This document shows positions 50,691 to 63,400 of a stretch of 64,000 bases of DNA, piece by piece. Numbering within the stretch: the first letter of the stretch is position 1; each line of letters begins with the position of its first letter. The DNA comes from Prorocentrum cordatum (taxonomy: Eukaryota > Sar > Dinophyceae > Prorocentrales > Prorocentraceae): assembly GCA_963575745.1 (NCBI GenBank), contig CAUYUJ010022059.1, positions 62,001-126,000 on the forward strand, read 5' to 3'. A program made the translations under genes and the position numbers. The notes beneath the pieces are model-generated. The model searched no databases. It saw only the letters and a list, made by a program, of their open reading frames with translations, and was not told the origin of the DNA.

Positions 50691-53600
50691 GCGCGCCGAG
50701 CGCGGCTCGCTTATGAATTCTCAAGGCGTCGGAGATTTCCTGCGGATTCCTCAGCATGCAGCAAGCTTCGGGCGCAGCGTGGCTCGCTTACGAATTGTTT
50801 AGGCGCCGCGAAACTTTTAAATATTCTCCAGCATGCAGCAAGTTTCGGGCGCCGTACGGCGCAGTGCGCGCCGCGCGGAGCGCCCCGAGCAAGGTTTGCT
50901 GATGATTTTTGATCGCGTCGGGAACCCGTGGGGATTCGTCAGCACACAGCATACTTCGGGCGCTGTGCGGCCCGCGCGGGGCGCGCCGAGCGTGGCTCGC
51001 GCATGAATTCTGAAGGGGTCGCAGAACTGGCAAAGATTCGTCGGCATGCAGCAAGCTCTATTCGGGCGCCGCGCGGCGCCGCGCGCGCCGCACGGAGCGC
51101 GCCAAGCGCGGGTCGCTGATGAATAACCAAAGCCTCAGAGAAACCGCGGTGATTTCGGGCGCCGCACGGCGCCCTGCGCGCCGCTCGGAGCGCGCCGAGC
51201 GTAGCTCGCGCATGAATTCTGACAGCGTAGGGCGTAGGAGAATCCCAGAGCATTCCTCAGCATGCAGCAAGCTTCGGGCGCCGTGCGGCGCCGTCCGCGC
51301 CGTGCGCGGCGCGCCGAGCGTGGCTCTCTTATGAATCTTGAAAGCTTCAGGAAACGCGAGTACTTCTCAGCAGACAGCAAGCGAGCTTCGGGCGCCGTGC
51401 GGAGCGCGCCGAGCGCGGTTCGCTTAGGAATTATGAGGTCTGAGGGCGTCGGAGAAAACCGTGAGGATTCCTCAGCGTGCAGCAAGCTTCGGGCGCCGCG
51501 CGGCGCAGCACGGGGCGCGCCGAGCGCGGCTTGCTTGGGAATTCTGAGTGCGTCAGAGAAACCCGGAGGATCACTGAACATACAGCAAGCTTCTGGCGCC
51601 GCACGGCGCCGCACGGAGCGCGCCGAGCGCGGCTCGCTTGTGAATTCTGAGAGCGCGGGAGAAACCATGAGGATCACTCACCGCGCAGCAAGTTTCGAGC
51701 GCCGTGCGGCGCCGCGCGGAGCGCGCCGAGCGTTGGTCTTTGAGAAAATCTGAGTGCGTCCGAGAAACCATGAGGATTCCTGAGCATGTAACAAATTTCG
51801 GGCGCCGTGTGGCGCCGCGCGGAGCGCGCCAAGTGCGGTTCGCTGGTGAATTCTAAGGGCGTCGGAGAAACTGCGAGGATTCCTCAGCGTGCAGCAATTT
51901 TCGGACGCCGCGCGGCGCCGTGAGGAGCGCGCCGAGCGTGGCTTGCTTTAGAATTCTGAGGGCGTAAAGGAAACCCTGAGGATTCGTCAGCGTACAGCAA
52001 AGCTTCGGGCGCCGTGCGGCGCCGTGCGGAGCGCGCCGAGCGTGGTTCGCTTAGGGGCTCTAGGCGGGCCGGAAAAACTGTGAATATTCCACGGGATACA
52101 GCAAGCTTCGGGAGCCGTATGCCGAGCGTGGCTCGCTGAGGAACTGTCAGGGCGTTGGAGAAACAATGGCGATTCCTTCGCATGCAGCATGCTTCGGGCG
52201 CGGATTCCTCAGCATGCAGCAAGCTTCAGGCGCCGTACGGCGCCGTACGGAGCGCGCCGAGCGTGGCTTGCCTAGGAATTCTGAGGGCGTCGGAGAAACC
52301 GTAAGGATTCCTCAACATACAGGTAGCGTCGGGCGCCGTACGGCGCCGTCCGCAGCGCCGTAGGGAGTGCCGAGCGTAGATCGCTTAGGAACTCTCTGAG
52401 GGCGTCGGAGAAACCATGAGGATTCCTCAGCATGCAGCAAGCTTCGGGCGCCGTGCGGCGCCCTACGGAGCGCGCCGGGCGTGGCTCGCTTGTGAATTCT
52501 GAGCGCGTCGGAGAAACCATGAGGATTCCTCGGCATGCAGCAATTTTCGGGCGCCGTACGGCGCCGCGCGGAGCGCGCCGAGCGTGGCTCGCTGATGAAA
52601 TCTGAGCGCGTCGGAGACACCGGGAGGATTCCTCAACATGCAGCAATTGTCTGGCGCCGTACGGAGCGCGCCGAGCGTTGCTCGCTTAGAACTTAGAATT
52701 CTGAGGGCGTCGGAGAAACCATGAGGATTCCTCAGCATGCAGCAAGCTTCGGGCGCCGTGCGGCGCTGTGCGGAGCGCGCAGAGCGTGGCTTGCTGAGGA
52801 ATTCTGAGGACGTCGGAAAACCGTGAGGATTCTTCGGCATGCAACAAATTTCGGGCGCCGTACGGCGCCGCACGGAGCGCGCCGAGCATGGCTCGCTGGG
52901 GAATTCTCAGGGAATCTGAGACTGAGAAACCGTGGGGATTCCTCTGCATACAGCGAGCTTCGGGCGCCGTACGGTGCCGTAGGGAGCGCGCCCAGCGCGG
53001 CTCGCTTAGGAATTTTGAGCGCGTCCGGGAAACCTGGTGAATTCTTCAGCATACGGCAAGCTTAGGGCGCCACACGTCGCCGCACGGAGCGCGCCGCGCG
53101 CGGCTCGCTTAGGAATTCTCAGGGCGTCGGGGAAAACCGCGAGGATTCCTCGGCATGCAGCAAGCTTCGGGCGCCGTGCGGCGCCGCACGGAGCGCGCCG
53201 AGCGCGGCCCGCTTGTGAATTCTGAGGGCGTCCGCGCAACCATGAGTATTCCACCGCGTGCACCAAGCTTCGGGCGCCGTGCGGCGCCGTGCGGAGCGCG
53301 CCGAGCGTTGCTCGCTTAGGCTTCTGAAGCGTCGGAGAAACCATGAGGATTCCTCAGCATGCAGCAAGCTTCGGGCGCCGTGCGGCGCTGTATGGAACGC
53401 GCAGAGCGTGGCTTGCTGGAGAATTCTGAGGACATCGGAAAACCGTAAGGATTCCTCGGCATGCACCAAGCTTCGGGCGCCGCAGGGAGCGCGCCGAGCA
53501 TGGCTCGCTTGGGGGTTCTCCGGGAATCTGAGACTGAGAAACCGTGAGGATTCCTTTGCCTACAGCAAGCTTCGGGCACCGTGCGGCGCCGTAGGGAGCG

Positions 53601-54130
53601 CGCCCAGCGCGGCTCGCTTAGGAGTTTTGAGCGCGCCCGGGAAACCTGGCGGATTCCTCAGCATACGGCAAGCTTAGGACGCCACACGTCGCCGCACGGA
53701 GCGCGCCGCGCGCGGCTCGTTTAGGAATTCTGAGGGCGTCGGGGAAAACCACGAGGATTCCTCGGCATGCAGCAAGTTTCGGGCGCCGTACGGCGCCCTG
53801 CGGAGCGCGCCGGGCGTTGCTTGCTTGCATTTCTCAGGGCGCCCGAGAAACCATGAGGATTCCTTAGCATGCAGCAAGCTCGGGGGGCCCCGCGACGCCG
53901 CACGGAGCGCGCCGAGCGCGGCCCGCTTGTGAACTCTGAGGGCGTCTGCGAAACCATGGGGATTCCTCGGCATGCGCCAAGCTTCGGGCGCCGTGCGGCG
54001 CCGTGCGGAGCGCGCCAAGCGTGGTTCGCTTAGCGCTTAGACATTCTGAGCGCGTCGGAGAAACCATGAGGATTCCTCAGCATGCAGCAAGCTTCGGGCG
54101 CCGCGCGGAGCGCGCCGAGCGCGGCTCGCT
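50691..54130. repeat. Palindrome-bearing satellite, period about 105 bp, about 31 units
   Basis: Consensus parts: GATTCCTCAGCATGCAGCAA, GCTTC, GGGCGCCGTGCGGCGCC, GAGCGCGCCGAGCGTGGCTC, GCTTAGGAATTCTGAG and GGCGTCGGAGAAACCATGAG. Many units carry GGCGCCGTACGGCGCC, a perfect 16-bp palindrome (for example near 52332 and 52856); others keep the inverted arms with GTGC or GCAC at the centre. Units begin near 50746, 50824, 50935, 51026, 51253, 51468 and so on to 54074. Unit length varies by several bp. Confidence 0.92.
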
Positions 54131-55051
54131 TGTGAGTAGTCAGCGCTCGTGAGTTTTCAGCGTGTTTCGTTGGATGTATTGCACCCTTGTGGAAATGCCG
54201 CCCCCGTCGCGACCCGCGCCCGCGTGGCCGCCCGTTCGGCCTGACACGCCCGACAGGGTCTGCCCCCCCGACCTTTTTGGTAGGGTCCGCCTGCCCGACC
54301 CGCCTAAAGGTCCTCCCGCTGGCACGCCCGTTTGGCCCGTCGTCGCTGTCGTCGCCTTCGTAGTCGTCGTCGGTGCCCGCCTCCACGTGGCTTTCGTCCA
54401 GCTCATCGTCGACATCGCCTTCGCCGTTGTTGTCGTCGTCGCCGCCCTCGTCGTCGCTGTCGTCGCCGACGTGGTACTGGTGGTTGTCGTCGTCCTCCGT
54501 CGTCGTCGCCGTCCTTTGCAATCGTCGTCGTCGTCGTCCTCGTCGTTGTCGTCGTCGTCCTCGCCGTGGTCGCCCTCCTCCTCGCCGTGGTCGTCGTCCT
54601 CGTCGAATTCGTCGCCCCTGTCTTTGTCGGCGTTGTCACGTCGTCGTCGTCGTTGTCGTCGTCGGCGTCGCTGGTGCCCCCATGGGTGAATAGCTGGATG
54701 CATAACGCACTACTTATTGCAATGCCCCACTCAGCCCAGCTCACCCGCCCGTTAAGGCCCGCCCGCCCGACCCGCCCGGTCGGGTCTGCCCGCCCGACCC
54801 GCCCAGAGCGGTCCGCCCGCCCGGCCCGCCCGTATGGGTCGTCGTCGCCGTCGTCGTTCCCGTCGTCTTCGGTGTCGTCGTCGTCGTCATCGTCGTCGTC
54901 GTAGTTTTGGTCGTCGTCCGCGTCTTCCTCGTCGTCGTAGTCGGCCACGTCGTCGTCGTCGGTGTCGACGTCGCGGTCGTCGTCGTCGTCGTCGTCTTCG
55001 TCTTGGCCGTCGTCGTTCTCCTCGTTTTCGTCGTGCTCGTCATCGCTGGCG

Positions 55052-55091
<40 letters not shown>

Positions 55092-55260
55092 TGTGTTCGC
55101 GTCCGTCGTCGCCGCCGCCGTCGTCGTCGTCGCGTCGTCGCCCTCGACGTTGTCGCCGCCTTCGTGGATGTCCTGTTGGATGGATTGCGCTCTGCTCCAA
55201 TGTCCTGCTTGGCCCGACCCGCGCGCCCGCGAGGATCCGCCCGCCCGGCCCGAGTGTTTT
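54131..55260. repeat. Composite repeat: unique-like 140 bp plus (TCG)n, about 2.3 units
   Basis: A lead containing TTGGATG-TATTGC, GCCCGACCCGCC and GGGTCTGCCCGCCCGAC occurs at about 54167, 54690 and (partly) 55180. Each is followed by a CGTCGTCGTC-rich stretch (54340-54690, 54835-55165). Period about 500 bp. Long Asp/Thr-rich reading frames on the minus strand and Val/Ser/Arg-rich ones on + reflect the triplet repeat. Confidence 0.8.
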
Positions 55261-55680
55261 CATTTCCCCAGTAATTCTGATTACCTCCCTCGCGCGCCCC
55301 CCGGACCCCCAAAAAAAACCAGACCACCATGCCGCCCCCAAGACTACCAGGGTTCCCCCCGACTACAAGTTCCCCCCTCGACTACAGGGTCCACCCTCTG
55401 GATTGCAAGGGCGCCCCTCCCCGGGATTAGAGGGGTTTTTCTACGCGCGCCACGCAGTCCCCCCGGGAAAGCAAGACCCTCTCTTGACTACAACGGGCCC
55501 CCCCCGCAGACTACAAGGGCCCCCCCCCGGATGACGCTGGGCCCCACCCCAGACTACAAGGGCTTTTTACGTGCACCAGTGCATCTGCCCCTAGGGTAAC
55601 ACGACCCTGCCTGACTACATGCCCCCCCCCCCCCCCCCCCCCCGCCCAGACTTCATGGGCCCCCCCCGGGTTTGCAAGGG
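55261..55680. repeat. C-rich degenerate minisatellite (GACTACAAGGGCCCCCC)
   Basis: GACTACAAGGG or GACTACAGGG words followed by C runs of variable length recur about every 25-60 bp from 55340 to 55675. A C22 homopolymer sits at 55622-55643. Confidence 0.8.
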
Positions 55681-55925
55681 CCTGCGCGGGTTGGTGTTGG
55701 ACAAAATCGCGGAGTAGGGGGCCCCAAAAACAGAGGCTTCATGGAGCGGGGGTGTCGGGGCCAGGTGGTGCCCAGGCGGGGGTCAGGTGAAGGGTGTGGG
55801 TCGTTTTTTGGGAAGAACTTGCGGGGTCGGAGGCGGGGGGCGTAGGTCGATTTTTGGCGAGAAATCGTCGGGTCGGGGGTCCCAAGAACAGAGCCCAGAG
55901 GCCTGGGGGTGTCGGGGCCAAGTTT
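55681..55925. repeat. 90-bp satellite family B, left part
   Basis: Two to three diverged units (GGTCGATTTTTGGCGAGAAA, GGTCCCAAGAACAGAGCCCA, GAGGCCTGGGGGTGTCGGGG) identical in type to the array at 57640-60232. The array is interrupted by the GCGT/GT microsatellite. Confidence 0.85.
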
Positions 55926-57430
<1,505 letters not shown>

Positions 57431-57639
57431 TCGATTTGGTGGCGAAAAAAGTGAGCTCAAAACCTTGGCAGTCTCATCGTTCCTGGCGCCTTGAGGGCTT
57501 CCACTTAACATCGGTGTCCTCGTTGTGGTTCTGTTTCCTTATTATGTCACCCCCTCTGGTGTACTGCTCCGCTCTCCCACTCCTTGTTCATTGTGTGGGC
57601 ATCCGTGCTGGTGGTTTCCTGGGGGGGTCCCCCATGAAC
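57431..57639. other. Short spacer beginning with a satellite B fragment
   Basis: 57427-57456 (GGGTCGATTTGGTGGCGAAA followed by AAAGTGAGCTC) is a fragment of satellite B. The remainder is unique-looking and holds no gene. Confidence 0.6.
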
Positions 57640-60232
57640 TGCGCCCGTGGCTTTCCGTGCTTTTCCGGAAGGGGGTCCCAAGAACAGAGCCCGGAGGCCT
57701 GGGGGGTTCGGGGCCAGGTGGGTGGCGTGGGCCGATTTGTCTGCGAAAAAAGTGGGCTCGGGGGCTTCAAGAACAGAGCCCAGAGGCCTGGGGGTGTCGG
57801 GGCCAGGTGTGCGTGTGCGCGGGGGGGGGGTTGGTCGATGTTGGGCGACAAATCGCGGGGTCGGAAGTCCCAAGAACAGAGCCCAGAAGCCCGGGGGCGT
57901 CGGGGCCAGGTGGGGTGTGTGGGTCGACTTGCCGGCGAAAAAAGTGGGCTCGAGGGCCTCAAGAACAGAGCCCAGAGGCCTGGAGGTGTCGGGGCCAGGT
58001 GGTGGTGGTGGTGGTGGGGGGGGGGGTCGATGTTGGGCGACAAATCGTGGGGTCGGGGGTCCCAAGAAGAGAGCCCAGAGAGGCCTGGGGATGTCGGGGC
58101 CAGGCGGGGTGCGTGGGTCGATTTGTGGTCGATGTTGGGCGACAAATCGTGGGGTCGGAAGTCCCAAGAACACAGCCCAGAAGCCTGGGGGTGGCGGGGC
58201 CAGGTGAGGGGTGCGGGTCGATTTGCTGGCAAAAAATGTGGGCTCGGGGGCGCTCAGAACAGAGCCCAGAGGCCTGGGGGCGTCGGGGCCAGGCGGGGGG
58301 CGTGGGTCGATTTGTTGGCGACAAATCGTGGGCTCGGGGGCCCCAAGAACAGAGCCCAGAGGCTTGGGGGTGTCGGGGCCAGGCGGGGGGTGTTGGTCGA
58401 TGTTGGGCGACAAATCGTAGGGGTCGGGGTCCCCAGAGAACAGAGCCCAGAGGCTGGGGGTGTCGGGCCAGGTGGGGGGCGTGGGTCGACTTGTTGGCGG
58501 AAAAAGTGGGCTCGGGGGCCCCAAGAACAGAGCCCAGAGGCTTGGGGGTGTCGGGGCCAGGTGGGGGGTGTTGGTCGATGTTGGGCGACAAATCGTGGGG
58601 TCGGGGGTCCCAAGAACAGCGCCCAGAGGCTTGGGGGTGTCGGGGCCAGGTGGGGGGGGGGGGGGTGCGTGGGTCGATTTGTTGGCTGAAAAAGTGGGCC
58701 CGGTGGGCCCAAGAACAGAGCCCAGAGGCCTGGGGGTGTCGGGGCCAGGCGGGGTGTGTTGGTCGATGTTGGGCGACAAATCGTAGGGTCGGAGGTCCAA
58801 GAACAGAGCCCAGAGGCCTGGGGGTGTCGGAGCCAGGTGGGGGGTGTGGGTCGATGTGTTGGCGAAAACAAGGTGCTCGGGGGGCTCTAAGAACAGGGCC
58901 CAGAGGCTTGGGGGTGTCGGGGCCAGGTGGGGTGCGTTGGTCGATGCTGGGCGACAAATCTTGGGGTCGGGGGTCCCAAAAACAGAGCCCATAGGCCAGG
59001 GAGCGTCGGGGTCAGGCGGGGGGCGGGGGTCGATTTGTTGGCGAAAAATGTGGGTTCGGGAGCCCCAAGAAGAGAGCCCAGAATCCTGGGGGTGTCGGGG
59101 CCAGGTGGGGGGCGTCGGTCGATGTTGGGCGACAAATCGTAGGGTCGGGGGCCCCAAGATCAGAGCCCAGAGGCCTGGGAGTGTCAGGGCCAGGTGGGTG
59201 GGTGGGGTGGGGGTCGATTTGTTTGCGGAAAAGTGGGCTCGGGGGCGTCGAGAACAGAGCCCAGAGGCTTGGGGGTGTCGGGGCCAGGTGGGGGGTGCTG
59301 GTTGATGTTGGGCGACAAATCGTGAGGTCGGTGGTCTCAAGAATAGAGCCCAGGAGCCTGGGGTGTCGGGGCCAGGGGGGGGGGGGAGGGGGGAGCGTGG
59401 GCTGATTTGTCGGCGGGAAAAGTGGGCTCGGGGGCCGCAAGAACAGAGCCCAGAGGCTTGGGGGTGTCGGTGCCAAGCGGGGGGTGTTGGTCGATGTTTG
59501 GCGACAAATCGCGGGGTCGGGGGTCCCGAGAACAGAGCCCAGAGGCTTGGGGGTGTCGGGGCCAGGTGGGGGATGTGGATCATTGTTTGACGACAAATGC
59601 GGGCTCGGGGGTTCCAAGAACAGAGCCCAGAGGCTTGGGGGTGTCGGGGCCAGGTGGGGGGGTGTTGGTCGATGTTGGGCGACAAATCGGGGGGTCAGGG
59701 GTTTCAAGAAAAGAGCTCAGAAGCTTGGGGGTGTCGGGGCCAGGTGGGGGTGTGGATCGATTCGTTGGGAAAAAATTGGCTCGGGGGCCCCAAGGACAGA
59801 GCCCAGAGGCTTGGGGGTGTCGGGGCCAGGCGGCGGGCGTTGGTCGATGTTGGGCGACAAACCGTGGGATCGGAGGTCCAAGAACAGAGCCCAGAGGCCT
59901 GGGGGTGTCGTGGCCAGGTGCGGGGTGTGGGTCGATGTGTTTGCGAAAAAAGTTGGCTCGGGGCCCCCAAGAACAGAGCCCAGAGGGGCGACAAATCGCG
60001 GGGTCGAGGGTCCCAAGAACAGAGCCCAGGGGCCTGGGGGTGTCGGGGCCAGGTGGGGTGCGTGGGTTGAGTTGTTGGCGAAGAAAAATGGGCTCGGGAC
60101 CCCAAGAGCAGAGCCCAGAATCCTGGGGGTGTCAGGGCCAGGTGGGGGGGTGTTCGTCGATGTTTGGCGACAAATCGCGAGGTCGGGGGGCCCGAGAACA
60201 GAGCCCAGAGGCCTGGTGGTGTCTGGGCCAGG
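57640..60232. repeat. 90-bp satellite family B, main array, about 28 units of two subtypes
   Basis: Common part: CCAAGAACAGAGCCCAGAGG, CCTGGGGGTGTCGGGGCCAG, GTGGGG. Subtype 1 continues GTGGGTCGATTTGTTGGCGA with AAAAAGTGGGCTCGGGG. Subtype 2 continues GTTGGTCGATGTTGGGCGAC with AAATCGTGGGGTCGGGGG. The two alternate through much of the array, giving a dimer of about 180-190 bp. It ends within a unit at 60232, where element 3 begins. Confidence 0.92.
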
Positions 60233-60431
60233 TGTTGTGAATGGAACCCGTGTAATACCCTCATATATACTCCTTATCCTTACCTCTCCCGCACCTGGCC
60301 GTTTGGGCTCAGGTACTGAGTTGGAGCGATCGTACCTTGATCGCGTGGGAGGGAAAGATATCCATCTATCCCTCCATCTCTCTACCAACGGATCAGGGGT
60401 TCTGTACCCTTGTACTTCAACCCCATACACA
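60233..60431 (+). repeat. Candidate 5' LTR of element 3
   Basis: 199 bp from TGTTGTGAATGG to CATACACA. TGTTG at the left end and ACA at the right end fit the TGTTG...CAACA signature of many Ty1/copia LTRs. It starts exactly where the satellite array is interrupted and ends exactly at a candidate primer site. It contains CATATATACTCC (about 60262-60273) as a possible TATA box. The 3' LTR is outside the window, so identity of the ends cannot be checked. Confidence 0.55.
60262..60269 (+). promoter_or_regulatory. Possible TATA element in the element 3 LTR
   Basis: CATATATA within the candidate LTR, about 230 bp before the Gag ATG. Dinoflagellate host promoters generally lack a TATA box, but an LTR promoter may have one. 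Position only. Confidence 0.3.
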
Positions 60432-60443
60432 GGTTATCAGCCC
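60432..60443 (+). other. Candidate primer-binding site of element 3
   Basis: GGTTATCAGCCC directly follows the candidate LTR. Its complement GGGCTGATAACC is not a tRNA 3' end but looks like an anticodon arm with loop CTGATAA. Drosophila copia is primed by a half-tRNA cut in the anticodon loop (initiator Met, PBS beginning GGTTATGGGCCC). Here the anticodon would read GAT (Ile). Confidence 0.4.
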
Positions 60444-60495
60444 TTTAAAGCTCACCCTCACCGACTCGCCCGCGGTGACCTCGCATGCGAGCCTG

Positions 60496-63400
60496 ATGGA
60501 GCCACTTCGGCGCATGCGCCGCAAGGGTTCCATCGGCCCTTCGCGTCCGAGCTCTCCCACGGCCCGACGGCTCGGTGACGAGTTGGAGAGCATTAGTGCG
60601 GACTGTGTTGGTGTTCCAGATACCCCCCCCCCAGCTCCCAAGGACCCGAGGCGCGACTAGCTGCTGAACTTCGCCGCAGCGCCGCCCGCGGGGGGACAGG
60701 AGAAGGAGTAGGAACAGGAAGGAAGGAGTTTCACACGCCGACCTTCGATCCCCCCTCCCCTTCCCCGTCGGGAGCGATCCCAACCGCGTCAGGCGAAAGC
60801 CTTGCCGGTCTCGATACTCCAGGGCGCTTTCGCGCTAACCGCCGATGGACCTCAGGTGCTGGGACCCCCAGCCCTGCGACCGTCCCTGTGGCGGAGCACG
60901 TAGCTACCTTCGAGGAACTCTGTAGACCAGTGTCGGCACAGCCGCAGACGCGGTACCCCAAGGTATCATCGGATGAGACACCACACACACATGGTCCGAG
61001 TCGCAGCTCGTCCGCGCGCAACCGCCGTGGAGCCCCAGGCCCATACGGCGAAAGCAGGTCGAGCCCGCGCACTGCCTCTCAGAGGCCATGCACTCCCCGC
61101 GACAGGGGACACAGGGAAGCTGACGCTCCCCACCTCTCCATCTCAGACGACCAGCTGGCGGAGACGTCCGCCGCAGGTGACATAGCTGAGCTCAGAGACC
61201 AGGTTGAAACCTTCGTGTCCAGCCAATACTCTGGACTACTACAGAGCGTTCAGACGAACGCCACCGATACTGCAGCCATACGTCGCGATCTTGACGGCGC
61301 CTTAGGGATCATCGATTCCAGGATCGCCGAAGATCGACGCATCATAGGAGAACTGCAGTACCAGGTTGATCGTGAGGTGTCACACTCAGGTGAACGAACG
61401 GCGATGGTCGAGAACCTGCGCAACTATCTCGCGCAGATGGAGCAACAACTTGTGATCGTACGCGACACAGGCATTTCTGCGGTCAGGATTTTACATGATG
61501 AGGTCCACGACCAGCTCCGCAACCGACCAACTCCAACCGAGGCCACAGACCTCGGCGACGTTCAGTCTCAGATCAATGATCTTCGATCTTATCCAGACCA
61601 CACTACGGCGACGCTTCGTACCGAAGCACGCACAAACTCGTCGAACCTGATCGACATGTTGCAGCGCACTGAGAGAGTCATCACTCAAAGGCTTGATGCG
61701 ACCAACGCTGTCGTGCAGCCACTCGCTAACCGGATCTCTGACATAGAGCAGCGTTTCCCTGGTGTACAGGACGCCCTGGCAGAGTTGCGTGTCGGACGAG
61801 CCCAGACTGATCAGCTGGATTCTCCTCCCACGGTTTACGATTTCGCCCGCCTCACTGACAGGTTGCAGGAGGTTGAGAAGGCGGCGGACCACACGCAGTT
61901 AGAGCTCTCCCAGGTTATTCATGAAAGAGATACTGATAAGGTACGTGTAGAGAGTTATCTCGCACGTCTGGAAAGCGAGGTGGAGGCGCAAAGCGCCCGT
62001 CTCCGAGCATACGAGCATCGACTTGATCGGTATTCACAACGGTCTCGGGATACTGATGAGTATACACGCCAAAAGGTGGGTCAAATACAAGAAGACATGA
62101 CGAGCTGGACGAATCAGCTGATCGACCACACTAACGACACCAACATTCACCTTCGACCTGCAGCCGACCCGCACAGGCCGACGGCAGCGTCCGCCGAAGC
62201 ACCACAAGCTTCAGCAGGACAACAACGACGTACGTCCCCAGGAGCAGCCTCCGCGGCAGCTTCTGCGCAGACACGTCATGTGTCTCCTGTGCGCACAGAA
62301 CCAACCGCCGACGGTGCACCGATACCCTCGCAGCCAGTGTCTGCGGTGTCGGTCCATACTACGACGCCTATCAAGGAGTCAGACACCGTCCGTGTACCTG
62401 TCTTGCCTAAGATCACGCAGCTGCTGGAGAGGCAGCAAAGAGTGCGGAAGAACTTCGGGGCCGCCTCAGGGCGACCATCCAAAGCATACGCCTTCCTATG
62501 CGTGGCAGAACAGCCCGAATGTACATTCGAGGATTTACAAGACAGTGGAGACTTTGAGAGCATCGATTGCAAACTCGCAACCGCTCTGAGCGACATCTTA
62601 TCCTCAGACTTACGCTACCAAATCAGGCTCATCGAGACCAGAGAGCACAAAGCAGGACGCATGCTCAAAGGACGCCAGATATACTGGCATATCCTACAGT
62701 CCTACAAAGTGACAGACGTTGACGACCTGCACGATTTTGAGCGCCTTAAAGAACTGAGGATGAGAGATGAAGATTTGCAACGTTTCATTACCGATTGGGA
62801 CGCCTTACTCTTGGAATGCCGAGAAGTACCCGATCCAAAGATATTGGAATCGCTATTTCGTACACAGATTCGTAGACATGCATGGATGAAACAAGACATG
62901 TACGAGTACCAGCGCATGAAGATGAGCGACCCGAATCGTACCTACGGTTGGCTTCGACAGCGTGTCCTGGACATACTGGAGATTAAACAATTGGAGAAGA
63001 ATCAAAACAAGCTACGGTACGAACATGAGACACGATCTCAGGTCAACGTGTGCGCTGCATGGAAGAAAGGCAATTGTCGCAACGGTGAACGGTGCAAGGC
63101 TTTACATACATATTCCAGGGATTGGAAGAACAACAAATCTTCCAGAACATCAACGGCTGGTGGCAACCCCCGCCGTAGTATGTCCACTCCTGCGAACCAC
63201 AAGAAGCCAGCATCGAAACCATTCTGCTTCGATTTCGCCAAGCGCAACACATGTACCAGAGGTGATAAGTGTAACTTCCCACACGTCGCACAGTGCAAAG
63301 ATTTCGCACAGAACAAGTGCACAACAGGCGACAAATGCAGATACGCTCATCTTGCACCTGGTGCAAAGACTCCTGAACGAAGCCCGAGTCGACCACGGAC

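Noticed and set aside
54403-55341. Asp-rich minus-strand ORF that could suggest an acidic chromatin protein
   Set aside because: It coincides with CGTCGTC triplet repeats and alternates with Thr- and Arg-rich frames of equal length.
57547-59685. 712-codon minus-strand ORF
   Set aside because: It is the satellite B repeat read through. The peptide repeats every 29-30 residues with the DNA period and has no fold signature.
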